From: Lysobacter sp. KIS68-7
Lineage (GTDB): Bacteria; Pseudomonadota; Gammaproteobacteria; Xanthomonadales; Xanthomonadaceae
Assembly (NCBI RefSeq): GCF_021284745.1
Contig: NZ_CP089925.1
Location: 3,161,001-3,225,000, forward strand
Direction of reading: 5' to 3'
Length of the DNA: 64,000 nucleotides
The notes beneath the pieces are model-generated. The model was not told the origin of the DNA and made no database searches. It saw nothing but the letters and a program-made list of their open reading frames with translations. Of this stretch, positions 50,496-58,197 are shown piece by piece. Numbering within the stretch: the first letter of the stretch is position 1; every line of letters starts with the position of its first letter. The position numbers and the translations under genes were made by a program.

Positions 50496-51223
50496 TCGAA
50501 TGGCTCGACGAAGGCGCCGAACTGCTTGCCGTCGTCGTCGGGATCTATCTCGCGATCTCCTTGCTGATCCGGCGCAACGTGCGCTGGGCCGAAGGGTTTT
50601 CGCGCCGGAAGTTCGCGGCGATGCTGCTCATCGCCGCGGTCGTGGTGCTCATCGAAGTCACTGCGCAGGTGCTGGACCACGAGAGCACCGCGATCGACCG
50701 CGTCGTGCTGCTGTCCATCCATCGCGATGTGCCTGCCTTCCTCGTGCCGGTGTTCAGCGCGGCCACGCGGAGCGGTTCGGCCGCGTTCCTCATTCCCGCG
50801 GTCGCGATCGCCTGCATCGGCCTTGCGTGGCGGCGACATCCCTTCGATGCGCTGGCCCTGGCGCTGACGACCGGCGTCGCTTCGCTCGTCGTCTACCTGG
50901 CGAAGACCGCCGTCGGCCGTGACCGCCCCGAGTTGTGGACGACGAACTGGTATTGGGGCTCGAGCTTCCCGAGCGGTCACACGCTCAGCACCGCCGCGGT
51001 CGCCACCGCGGCGTACTTCTGCGCGGTGCGGCTGCGTCCTGACTGGCGGAAACCGGCGTTCGTCGTGGCCTGCGCGTGGGTCGCGATGGTCGGGATGTCG
51101 CGCCTCGTGCTCGGCGTGCACTGGCCCACCGATGTCCTGGCCGCTGCATGCGCCGGACTGCTCGTCGCGGTCGCGGTGAATGTCGCCCTCCTCAAGTTCC
51201 ACGACACGGAAGCCGTGAAATGA
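50492..51223 (+). CDS. PAP2-family membrane phosphatase (243 aa)
   Basis: Complete PAP2 motifs: K-T-A-V-G-R-D-R-P, S-F-P-S-G-H-T and S-R-L-V-L-G-V-H-W-P-T-D, with five to six membrane helices. It likely removes phosphate from a lipid or undecaprenyl pyrophosphate on the periplasmic side. It overlaps the LtaS-like gene by 4 bases and the next gene by 4, so it probably recycles the lipid product of that transferase. Confidence 0.93.
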   Translation: MIEWLDEGAELLAVVVGIYLAISLLIRRNVRWAEGFSRRKFAAMLLIAAVVVLIEVTAQVLDHESTAIDRVVLLSIHRDVPAFLVPVFSAATRSGSAAFLIPAVAIACIGLAWRRHPFDALALALTTGVASLVVYLAKTAVGRDRPELWTTNWYWGSSFPSGHTLSTAAVATAAYFCAVRLRPDWRKPAFVVACAWVAMVGMSRLVLGVHWPTDVLAAACAGLLVAVAVNVALLKFHDTEAVK

Positions 51224-51978
51224 CGCCCTCGCAGCGCGCCGCCGTCGCCAAGGTCCCGGCGATCACGCTCGGCTTCTGGATCACCAAGATCCTGGCCACC
51301 ACGCTCGGCGAAACCGGCGGCGACGCGGTGACGATGTCGATGAACCTCGGCTACTTCGCCGGGACGGCCATCTTCGCAACGCTGTTCACCGCCTGCGTGC
51401 TGCTGCAGATCCGCGCGAAGGAATTCCACCCGCTCGTGTACTGGACCACGATCGTCGCCAGCACCACGGTGGGCACCACGCTCGCCGACCTGGTGGATCG
51501 ATCGCTCGGCATCGGTTACACCGGCGGCACCACGCTGCTGTTGTCGGCGGTCCTGGTCACGCTGTGGCTATGGCGACGCACGCTGGGCACGGTGGCGGTG
51601 GACAGCGTCGGCGATCCGAAGTCGGAGTGGTTCTACTGGACCACGATCACCTTCTCGCAGACGCTCGGCACGGCCTTGGGCGATTGGGTCGCCGACACGG
51701 CGGGCCTCGGGTACGTCGGGGGCATCGTCATCTTCTGCGTGGCGCTGGCGATCGTGGCGTTCCTGCACTTCAGGACGCGCGTGTCGAATGTCGCGCTGTT
51801 CTGGGCCGCTTTCATCCTCACGCGTCCGCTCGGCGCGGTGGTCGGCGATTTCCTCGACAAGCCCATCGCCAAGGGCGGGCTGAACATGAGCCGCTTTGCG
51901 GCTTCGGCCTGGCTCGGTGCCGCGATCCTGGCGTGCGTGCTGTTCCTGCCGCAGCGCGCGGCCAAGCGACCGCACTGA
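51220..51978 (+). CDS. COG4705-like membrane protein (252 aa)
   Basis: Six to eight hydrophobic segments carrying an internal duplication: F-W-I-T-K-I-L-A-T-T-L-G-E-T-G-G-D, W-T-T-I-V-A-S-T-T-V-G-T-T-L-A-D and W-T-T-I-T-F-S-Q-T-L-G-T-A-L-G-D are repeats of one pattern. This is the COG4705 family of uncharacterised membrane proteins. Third gene of the operon, overlapping the PAP2 gene (ATGA). Transport of a small molecule or ion is possible but not shown. Confidence 0.88.
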   Translation: MTPSQRAAVAKVPAITLGFWITKILATTLGETGGDAVTMSMNLGYFAGTAIFATLFTACVLLQIRAKEFHPLVYWTTIVASTTVGTTLADLVDRSLGIGYTGGTTLLLSAVLVTLWLWRRTLGTVAVDSVGDPKSEWFYWTTITFSQTLGTALGDWVADTAGLGYVGGIVIFCVALAIVAFLHFRTRVSNVALFWAAFILTRPLGAVVGDFLDKPIAKGGLNMSRFAASAWLGAAILACVLFLPQRAAKRPH

Positions 51979-51981
51979 CGA

Positions 51982-52224
51982 TCAGCGCTGGCGCATGCGC
52001 AGGACGAACAGGGCAAGCAGCGACGACAACAGGCCGAACAGGGGCGCGAACAACATCGCGTAACCGGCGAACAACAACGCCCCGCCCTCGCATGCCGTGC
52101 CAGGCAGCGGACTGCATCCCATGATGAACATGGCCCACGCATACGCGGCGACGACGCCACCGAGCGCGCCGGGAATGAAGGCCAACACGCCGACGATGAC
52201 GCGTTTTCGGGTGTCCGGCTGCAT
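51982..52224 (-). CDS. Small membrane protein, two helices (80 aa)
   Basis: M-Q-P-D-T-R-K-R-V, a first helix (about 9-33) with a G-A-L-G-G-V-V-A-A-Y-A-W pattern, a short loop with two cysteines, then a second helix (about 50-75) ending in R-M-R-Q-R. An AGGCGAAC site precedes the ATG at 52224. It is convergent with the LtaS operon. No function is known. Confidence 0.65.
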   Translation of the reverse strand: MQPDTRKRVIVGVLAFIPGALGGVVAAYAWAMFIMGCSPLPGTACEGGALLFAGYAMLFAPLFGLLSSLLALFVLRMRQR

Positions 52225-52293
52225 GTTCGCCTGGGGGGTGAGGGGGGCGTAGAGTGCATGGCGCCCCGCATTCGCGCAATTGGAATCCGTCGC

Positions 52294-52662
52294 ATGCGCC
52301 CTGCTCCCGCCGCCGTGGTCTTCGTCGCAGACGTACCGCGCATGGCGCGCTTCCATCGCGAACTGTTCTCGATGCAGGTGTTGCATGACGCACCGGACCA
52401 CGTGGTCCTCGAGCGCGACGGACTGCAACTGACGATCCACGCCCTGCGCGGCGAACCCGCGTCGGACGGCGCACCACGATTCGATACCTGCGTGAAGCTG
52501 TGCTTCCCGGTCGACGCGATCGCCGACATCCGCGCGCGCGCACCGGCGCTCGGCGGCGAGCTCTGGGCTGCGGAAAAGGAATGGGAAGCGCGCGGCTTCC
52601 GCGCCTGCGATGGACGCGATCCGGAAGGCAACATCTTCCAGGTGAGGGAATCCGCCGCCTGA
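52294..52662 (+). CDS. VOC/glyoxalase-family protein (122 aa)
   Basis: Vicinal oxygen chelate fold: V-V-F-V-A-D-V-P-R-M-A-R-F-H opens a beta-alpha-beta unit, L-E-R-D-G-L-Q-L-T-I-H forms the middle strands and D-P-E-G-N-I-F-Q-V closes the fold with a Glu-type metal position. GGAAT lies 8 bases before the ATG at 52294; the frame is open to 52258 but starts there look worse. Substrate unknown. Confidence 0.85.
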   Translation: MRPAPAAVVFVADVPRMARFHRELFSMQVLHDAPDHVVLERDGLQLTIHALRGEPASDGAPRFDTCVKLCFPVDAIADIRARAPALGGELWAAEKEWEARGFRACDGRDPEGNIFQVRESAA

Positions 52663-52695
52663 CCAGTCTTCGCGCCGCGTTACGTGTGAAGTGAC

Positions 52696-53082
52696 ATGGA
52701 CGATGGAATGCACTGGCTCGACGCGCATCGCATCGCGGTGCTGCAGGTGGCGGGCCCGCAGGTGTTGCAAGCGTCGGTGGCGCGCGTTGCGACCGCGATC
52801 GACGGGGCCGCGGGCGACGGTGCCAAGGCCATGGTGGTCGATCTTCGCGATATCGAGGGCATCGACCCGCCGGACCTCGGCGCGCGCCATGCCATCGTGC
52901 GCCAATGGGCCGAGGCGGCCAGGAGCCGGGTGCGGCTGGGCCTGGTGGTTCGACCGGAGTTCATCGATCCCGACAAGTTTTCCGTCGTGGCCGCCGCCAA
53001 TTTCGGCCTGGTCATGGACGTGTTCGAGACCCGGGCCGAAGCGCTGGACTGGCTGCGGAGGGAGATTCCCCCGCCGGCGTGA
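52696..53082 (+). CDS. STAS/SpoIIAA-like protein (128 aa)
   Basis: H-R-I-A-V-L-Q-V-A-G, A-M-V-V-D-L-R-D-I-E-G-I and V-R-L-G-L-V-V-R form the strand pattern of a SpoIIAA-like fold; the protein is of the same general type as that encoded at 45777-46142, but identity is low. GTGAAGTG precedes the ATG. No partner gene is obvious beside it. Function unknown. Confidence 0.7.
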   Translation: MDDGMHWLDAHRIAVLQVAGPQVLQASVARVATAIDGAAGDGAKAMVVDLRDIEGIDPPDLGARHAIVRQWAEAARSRVRLGLVVRPEFIDPDKFSVVAAANFGLVMDVFETRAEALDWLRREIPPPA

Positions 53083-53139
53083 TATTTGGCGGCCCCATGC
53101 GTATCACCCGGCAAGCCCCGCCGCGAGCCTCGTGACCCC

Positions 53140-53667
53140 GTGACAGCGACCGTGACCCCCACAGCCGACGTGACCGCCCAGCCCGCCGACGTCATGACCC
53201 TGCTCGCGGCCCACCGCGGCATCGTGCTCAAGATCGCCGCGAGCTATGCGCGATCGGCCGAAGACCGCGCCGACCTGGCGCAGGACATCGCGATGCAGGT
53301 GTGGCAGGCGCGGGGCTCTTACGATTCCGCGCGGACGTTTTCGACGTGGCTGTATCGCGTCGCGCTCAACGTCGCGATCTCGCACCAGCGCCGCGAACGC
53401 CATCGCCGCCACGCACCGCTCGACGACGCGCACGACACGCTGGTCGGCGCGCAGGACGTCGACGCCGAAGCGCGCGAGCAACTCGAACACCTGCAACGCG
53501 CGATGCAGGCGCTGAGCCCGATCGACCGCGCCCTGCTCGTCCTGCACCTGGACGGTTGCAGCCATCGCGAAAGCGCGGACGTGCTCGGCACGACCGAAGG
53601 CAACGTCGCCACGCGCCTGAACCGCATCAAGACCCAACTCCGCCGCCAGGTCGGCGCGGACGCATGA
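53140..53667 (+). CDS. ECF-type RNA polymerase sigma factor (175 aa)
   Basis: Region 2 shows D-L-A-Q-D-I-A-M-Q-V-W-Q-A and the F-S-T-W-L-Y-R-V-A-L-N-V-A helix; region 4 shows L-S-P-I-D-R-A-L-L-V-L-H-L, then a HTH E-S-A-D-V-L-G-T-T-E-G-N-V-A-T-R-L-N-R. The start is unsure: the GTG at 53140 is used, while a further GTG at 53152 or an ATG at 53086 are possible. It overlaps the membrane protein downstream (ATGA), which is the usual place of an anti-sigma factor. Confidence 0.9.
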   Translation: MTATVTPTADVTAQPADVMTLLAAHRGIVLKIAASYARSAEDRADLAQDIAMQVWQARGSYDSARTFSTWLYRVALNVAISHQRRERHRRHAPLDDAHDTLVGAQDVDAEAREQLEHLQRAMQALSPIDRALLVLHLDGCSHRESADVLGTTEGNVATRLNRIKTQLRRQVGADA

Positions 53668-54308
53668 CGGAGCACACCATGGAACTGCACGAACTCGAAT
53701 CCGCGTGGAAGACCCTGGACCAGCGCGTGGCGCGACAGGACGAAGATCTCGCGCGCCTGCGCGTCGAAACGCGCGGCTTGCGTTCCCGTTGGCGCCTGCA
53801 CCTGGCCACGCTCGGCCAGGTGGTGCAGATCGGCATCGGCCTGCTGTTCGCGGTATGGGGCGGCGGGTATTGGTTCGATCATCTCGGCACGCCGCACCTG
53901 GTCGCCTATGGCCTGGGCGTGCACCTGTACGGCATCGCGCTGCTTGGTGCGGCGATCTCGCTGATCGTGCGCCTGGCGCGCGTCGACTACGCCGCGCCGG
54001 TCGCCGACGTGCAGCAGGCGCTACTCGACCTGCGACGCACGCGCATCGTCACCGAACGCATCCTGTGGCTGATGGGCGCGGTCGCGTGGGTGCCCTTGCT
54101 GATGATGGCGCTGTCTGCGATTGGCTTCGATGTGTGGCTGCGCAGCCCGGCGTGGGTGTGGATGAACCTCGGTGTCGGCGTGGTCCTCGCGCTCGTCGCA
54201 GCGTTGGCGATGACGCTGAAGCCGGCGTGGTTCGCGCGCATGTCGATGGACGGCGCGCTGCGGGACGTGGAGCGGCAGTTGGAGGAGATTCGGGAATTGC
54301 GTGCGTGA
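53664..54308 (+). CDS. Membrane protein coupled to ECF sigma factor, possible anti-sigma (214 aa)
   Basis: The N-terminal ~45 residues form a charged coiled coil (E-L-H-E-L-E-S-A-W-K-T-L-D-Q-R-V), followed by four membrane segments and a C-terminal charged helix (R-D-V-E-R-Q-L-E-E-I-R-E-L). It lacks the His-x3-Cys-x2-Cys zinc motif of ZAS anti-sigma factors. Translational coupling to the sigma gene and a cytoplasmic N-terminus suggest it holds the sigma factor at the membrane; this is inferred. Confidence 0.75.
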   Translation: MTEHTMELHELESAWKTLDQRVARQDEDLARLRVETRGLRSRWRLHLATLGQVVQIGIGLLFAVWGGGYWFDHLGTPHLVAYGLGVHLYGIALLGAAISLIVRLARVDYAAPVADVQQALLDLRRTRIVTERILWLMGAVAWVPLLMMALSAIGFDVWLRSPAWVWMNLGVGVVLALVAALAMTLKPAWFARMSMDGALRDVERQLEEIRELRA

Positions 54309-54317
54309 TGTACGCCC

Positions 54318-56015
54318 CTAGGGAATCTCGTCGTCCCGGATGAAGCCATTGGCGAAGTCCCCCACGACCACGGCGCCCATGCAATTCCGCAATTGAACCC
54401 CGAGCCATTCGCCGGAGAGGGACTCGGGAATCGTGTCGCCGATGACGTCCACGGCAAGGGTGGCCTCGACCGCTCCCGCTGGAATGGTGACGCGGGCATC
54501 GGCCTTCGGCACGAAATCCGTGCCCGCAGTTGCGTTGCCGCCTCCCAGCGGCGGGGCGATGGGCACGTTGCGTGCTGCGGTCGTCGAGGCGAGGCAGGTT
54601 GCCGCCGTCGCCTGCGGTCGCGACAGGTCCAGCGTGAAGTTCAATGGATGCACGCCGCTGTTGCCTTCCCACGTGGCAGCGCCCGTGATCCACAGCGTGT
54701 TCGCGTCGTCGTTGAGGATGATCACTTCCCCCAGGTTGCCGAACACCATCCCGTCGTCCGTACCGTACGAGGCGAGCACGATGCGCTCGTTCGCCTCCGC
54801 CTCGGCGTCGCCCACCACGGTGACGGTCACGTCGAGCGTCGTCTCGCCCGGCGCGATCGTGAGTGCGCTTTCCGACGGCGCAAGGAAATCGACGCCTGGG
54901 GTCGCCAGGGTCGCATCGGGCTCGCCTTCAACGAAGACGGTGAAATGCACCGGGCGGTCCGCCGGATGCGACGCGTGGACGCGGAAGGTGAACGATTGCG
55001 TGCCGCTGTTGCCCTCCATGATCGACGCTGGCACGCGGTACTCGAGGACCGGCATCGTCGGCTGTGCATCGAAGGGTTCGATGCTCCAGTCCATGTTCGA
55101 CGCCGATGCGCGGCGCAGGCCGGTGGATGCGTTGCCGGAACGCCACACGACGTTCCTGCCGTCGTAGTAATTGCGCCAGAACAGATCGCTGCGCCCGTCC
55201 CCATCGAAGTCGCCGACGGCCGCCACCTGCCAGTCGGTCGAGGCCTCCGCCAGTCGTGTCCACGTGGTGGAGCGCCCGGAGCGCCATACAAGGTCGACGC
55301 CGTAGGCATTGCGCCAGAGCAGGTCCGCGTGGCCGTCGCCATCGAAATCGCCGACGCCCACCACTTGCCACGAGGCGCCATCGATCGGAACTGTCTTCAG
55401 TGCCTCCGCGTACGCCCACTCGCCGGACGGCCACAGGACGTTCGCCCCCGTGTCGCGGTTCCGCCACACCAGGTCGTCGGCGCCATTGCCGTCGAAGTCG
55501 CCGATGCCCGCAAGCTCCATCGCGGGCGATACCGTGGCGACCGCATGCTGCGCGCCGGAACTGGCGGAACGCCAATACACGCTCCTTCCCGTGCGCGCGT
55601 TGTGCCACAGCACATCGGAATGTCCGTCCCCATTGAAGTCGCCCACGCCAGCGACCCGCCAATCCAGGTCCGCGACGGTTGCGACGGGTTGCTGCGTCGT
55701 TGGATTGCCCGATCGCCAGATCGTGTTCGCGCCATTCGCGCGATTGCGCCACAGAAGATCCGCATGGCCATCGCCATCGAAGTCGCCGACGCCGGCGACG
55801 GTCCAGCGCCCGTTCGCGACACCTGGCATCGCGGCCTGCGCAGCCGAGTTGCCCGAGGGCCACAGTGCATTCGCCCCCGTGCGTGTGTTGCGCCAGAACA
55901 CGTCGTCGCGTCCGTCGCCGTCGAAGTCATGCGTCGTCGCAAACGCATGCGACACCGGGATCGCAAGCAGGAACCACGCGCATGCACATGCGGGTCCGCG
56001 ATTCATGCGGCGCAC
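54318..56015 (-). CDS. Secreted FG-GAP/VCBS repeat protein with Calx-beta domains (565 aa)
   Basis: A signal peptide (1-26, H-A-F-A) leads into six repeats of about 46-49 residues, each with a Ca2+-binding D-F-D-G-D-G/N-x-x-D loop followed by L-L-W-R-N, spread over residues 28-300. Two Calx-beta-like modules follow (about 330-430 and 435-550), each with a G-x-D-F motif and an N-E-R-I-type strand. The repeats would form a propeller-like Ca2+-binding array on the outside of the cell. Adhesion or matrix binding is likely, but the ligand is unknown. Confidence 0.85.
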   Translation of the reverse strand: MRRMNRGPACACAWFLLAIPVSHAFATTHDFDGDGRDDVFWRNTRTGANALWPSGNSAAQAAMPGVANGRWTVAGVGDFDGDGHADLLWRNRANGANTIWRSGNPTTQQPVATVADLDWRVAGVGDFNGDGHSDVLWHNARTGRSVYWRSASSGAQHAVATVSPAMELAGIGDFDGNGADDLVWRNRDTGANVLWPSGEWAYAEALKTVPIDGASWQVVGVGDFDGDGHADLLWRNAYGVDLVWRSGRSTTWTRLAEASTDWQVAAVGDFDGDGRSDLFWRNYYDGRNVVWRSGNASTGLRRASASNMDWSIEPFDAQPTMPVLEYRVPASIMEGNSGTQSFTFRVHASHPADRPVHFTVFVEGEPDATLATPGVDFLAPSESALTIAPGETTLDVTVTVVGDAEAEANERIVLASYGTDDGMVFGNLGEVIILNDDANTLWITGAATWEGNSGVHPLNFTLDLSRPQATAATCLASTTAARNVPIAPPLGGGNATAGTDFVPKADARVTIPAGAVEATLAVDVIGDTIPESLSGEWLGVQLRNCMGAVVVGDFANGFIRDDEIP

Positions 56016-56086
56016 GGTGCAACCGGGCGTGAGCGGTCGTCAACGCCGCATCGGGGGAAGCACCCAAGCAGGGGATTGCAGAGCCG

Positions 56087-56509
56087 CTACACGGCCCGAC
56101 GCGACGCCACCCACCGCTGCAACAACGCCCCCGCCAACATCGCGGGCAGGAACCACCACGCCGTCGGAATGCCGCCGGCGACGCCGACGAGCAAGGGACC
56201 GGGGCAATAGCCGGACAGTCCCCAGCCCACGCCGAACAACGCGGCACCGAGCACGAGGCGCTTGTCGATGACCGTTGCGGTCGGGAGGTGGAAGTCGCCG
56301 TCGAACAAGGGACGATCGCGGCGCAGCACGAAGCGGAACGCGATCAGCGTGGTGGCCATCACACCGATCATCACGAACAGCAGGGCCGGATTGAAGTCGC
56401 CGGTGACGTCGAGGAATCCGAGCACGACGTTCGGATCGCTCATGCCGCCGAGCACCAGGCCGATGCCGAACACCGCGCCTGCGAGGAAGGCGGCGAGGAT
56501 CCGCTTCAT
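56087..56509 (-). CDS. YeeE/YedE-family membrane protein, second half (140 aa)
   Basis: Four hydrophobic segments with the family motif G-V-G-W-G-L-S-G-Y-C-P-G-P, whose Cys is conserved in thiosulfate-uptake TsuA-like proteins, and M-S-D-P-N-V-V-L-G-F-L-D near the N-terminus. It overlaps the partner gene by 4 bases. In this split arrangement the two short proteins together equal one long YeeE. Sulfur-compound transport is inferred from the family. Confidence 0.9.
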   Translation of the reverse strand: MKRILAAFLAGAVFGIGLVLGGMSDPNVVLGFLDVTGDFNPALLFVMIGVMATTLIAFRFVLRRDRPLFDGDFHLPTATVIDKRLVLGAALFGVGWGLSGYCPGPLLVGVAGGIPTAWWFLPAMLAGALLQRWVASRRAV

Positions 56510-56928
56510 GGCGAAGCCCCGATGACATGACGCACGACGAACACCGTCGCGATCGCCACACCGCAGAACACGATCACCGCGACGAGCGAACGCTTCGACA
56601 AGCGCCCGATGCCGCACACGCCGTGCCCGCTCGTGCAACCGCCCCCCATCGTGGTCCCGTAGCCGACGAGCAAGCCCGCGCCGATGAGCACGGGCAAGGA
56701 CGCGGGGGAAACACCGCGCTGCCCGACGACATGCATCGCGATGCCCCCTGCGCTCATCAAGCCCGCGATGAACGCTGCGCGCCATCCCCATTCCGCGGCG
56801 CTCGTGCGCTTCACCAATCCGTCGACGATGCCGCTGATGCCGGCGATGCGTCCGTTCGACCACAACAGCCACGTCGATGCGAGGCCGATCAGGATGCCGC
56901 CGAACAATGCCGAGAGCCATGGATGCAT
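56506..56928 (-). CDS. YeeE/YedE-family membrane protein, first half (140 aa)
   Basis: Four hydrophobic segments with the signature G-G-G-C-T-S-G-H-G-V-C-G-I (about 95-107), conserved in the family and containing the Cys used in sulfur transfer. It is translated just before its partner, with ATGA overlap. Together they probably form a thiosulfate- or sulfide-type channel in the inner membrane. The pair is often seen next to sulfur-related transferases in other species; none is adjacent here. Confidence 0.9.
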   Translation of the reverse strand: MHPWLSALFGGILIGLASTWLLWSNGRIAGISGIVDGLVKRTSAAEWGWRAAFIAGLMSAGGIAMHVVGQRGVSPASLPVLIGAGLLVGYGTTMGGGCTSGHGVCGIGRLSKRSLVAVIVFCGVAIATVFVVRHVIGASP

Positions 56929-56971
56929 GCGCGCACTCTACGGCGCGAAACGCCGCGCGCACAGTGCAAAG

Positions 56972-57002
56972 CCCTCCCCCACATCGCGGGGGAGGGTTTT
57001 TT
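56972..57002 (+). terminator. Intrinsic terminator hairpin between lipoprotein and YeeE genes
   Basis: CCCTCCCCC (56972-56980) pairs with GGGGGAGGG (56988-56996), then TTTTTT. The U tract favours plus-strand transcription. On the minus strand the same stem follows the lipoprotein stop directly, with a weaker CTTTG tail, so it may work in both directions. Confidence 0.75.
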
Positions 57003-57005
57003 CGA

Positions 57006-57659
57006 TCACTTCTTCTTCGCTTTCGCCTCGACCTTCTCCAGCGAAAGCACGACCGACTCGGCCGCCGTGACGACCACGGTGTCGCCCACCTTCGCCTTGT
57101 CGAGCAGCGTGGGGTCCTGCACTTCCACCGTGACGGTGTTGCCGTTCGGGCCCTTCAGCGTCGCCGTGTTCGCTGTCCTGTCGATCGCCTCGATGGTGGC
57201 GACGATGCGGAACATGCGCGCGCCGCCGGCCGCGGGCGCTTCGTTGGCGTCGGCCTTGCCGCCGCCTTCGACGGCGACGAAGGGGTCCGCCTTTTCTTCT
57301 TCGGTCGGCGCGCGCAGTTCGGCGGTCATGCTGACCGTGTAACGCGCGCGCACGTGGTCCCCGACCGCAACTTCGTTCAGGCGCGTCATGTCGTCTGGCA
57401 CCTTCACGGTGCTGGTTTCGCCCTTCTCGTTCTTGAGCGTCACCTCGCGCGTGGCCATGTCGATGGCGGTGACGGTGGCGACCGATTCGATGGTCTGCTC
57501 CACCGTCTTGGCAGGCGCGGTGGTCTGCGCTTGTGGCTGCGCCAGCGGTTGTGCTTCTGGTTGCGCCTGCGGCGCGGCGGGCGGTTGCGCGTCCGAGTGC
57601 GTCGCGCAGCCGGCGAGGCAGGCGGCAAACAGCATGGACCGGAGGATCCTGGCAGACAT
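57006..57659 (-). CDS. Lipoprotein with Gln/Ala/Pro-rich linker and two beta domains (217 aa)
   Basis: The lipobox L-A-G-C gives C18 as lipidation site. A linker rich in P-Q-A (about 25-50) leads to a duplicated module: V-A-T-V-T-A-I-D-M-A-T-R-E-V-T-L-K and V-A-T-I-E-A-I-D-R-T-A-N-T-A-T-L-K, each followed by a V-x-V-P/V-Q-D strand and a V-G-D motif. These look like two OB-like beta domains. No known partner or enzyme activity. It ends in a Lys-rich tail. Confidence 0.8.
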   Translation of the reverse strand: MSARILRSMLFAACLAGCATHSDAQPPAAPQAQPEAQPLAQPQAQTTAPAKTVEQTIESVATVTAIDMATREVTLKNEKGETSTVKVPDDMTRLNEVAVGDHVRARYTVSMTAELRAPTEEEKADPFVAVEGGGKADANEAPAAGGARMFRIVATIEAIDRTANTATLKGPNGNTVTVEVQDPTLLDKAKVGDTVVVTAAESVVLSLEKVEAKAKKK

Positions 57660-57717
57660 GGCGCGACGCTCCCTGTGGTGAACAGGGCGCCAGTCTGCGC
57701 AGCCCCGCGCGGGGCGA

Positions 57718-57987
57718 CTATTGCCCCGAAGGGAAACGCGTCAGGGTCGCGTGGGGAATCTTGCCGCTGGCCAGCAGCAGGATCGCCTTCTCCAGCGGCA
57801 GGAACACGAACAGGCTGTGGTCGACGCCATCCAGGATGTGTCGCCAGTCACCGGGGCCGGGCTCGGGGATCTCGACTGTTCCGCACAGGCGCGACTCGGG
57901 CATCTGGCTGTCCATTTCCCGTGGCGGGAGGCAGCACGCAGGCAGGAACGCCACGGTCCCGCCCTGCGCATACACCGACAGCTTCAT
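57718..57987 (-). CDS. Hypothetical protein (89 aa)
   Basis: M-K-L-S-V-Y-A-Q-G-G-T-V-A-F-L-P-A-C-C is followed by a proline-bearing loop and H-S-L-F-V-F-L-P-L-E-K-A-I-L-L-L-A-S-G-K. The start at 57987 is preferred because the GGAG site is 7 bases upstream; an ATG two codons earlier sits too close to that site. No family is recognised. The gap of 210 bases to the divergent TPR gene should hold both promoters. Confidence 0.6.
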   Translation of the reverse strand: MKLSVYAQGGTVAFLPACCLPPREMDSQMPESRLCGTVEIPEPGPGDWRHILDGVDHSLFVFLPLEKAILLLASGKIPHATLTRFPSGQ

Positions 57988-58197
57988 TTCCATTCTCCCC
58001 AGGGCCGCATCCCACAACGCGTCCCCGAATCGTTGCAACCACGCTCCCGTGGCCTGAAAGGCAGAGCTTGCGCGCTCTGTATTACCGTCAACGCATTGGA
58101 GGGGCGTTCCGGTCCATTTCGTTCGACCGTTCATCCGACCCTCACAAATATGACCTCCTGACCCGGCTTGACGGCCGCCGGCGCTACCATTCGCGGC

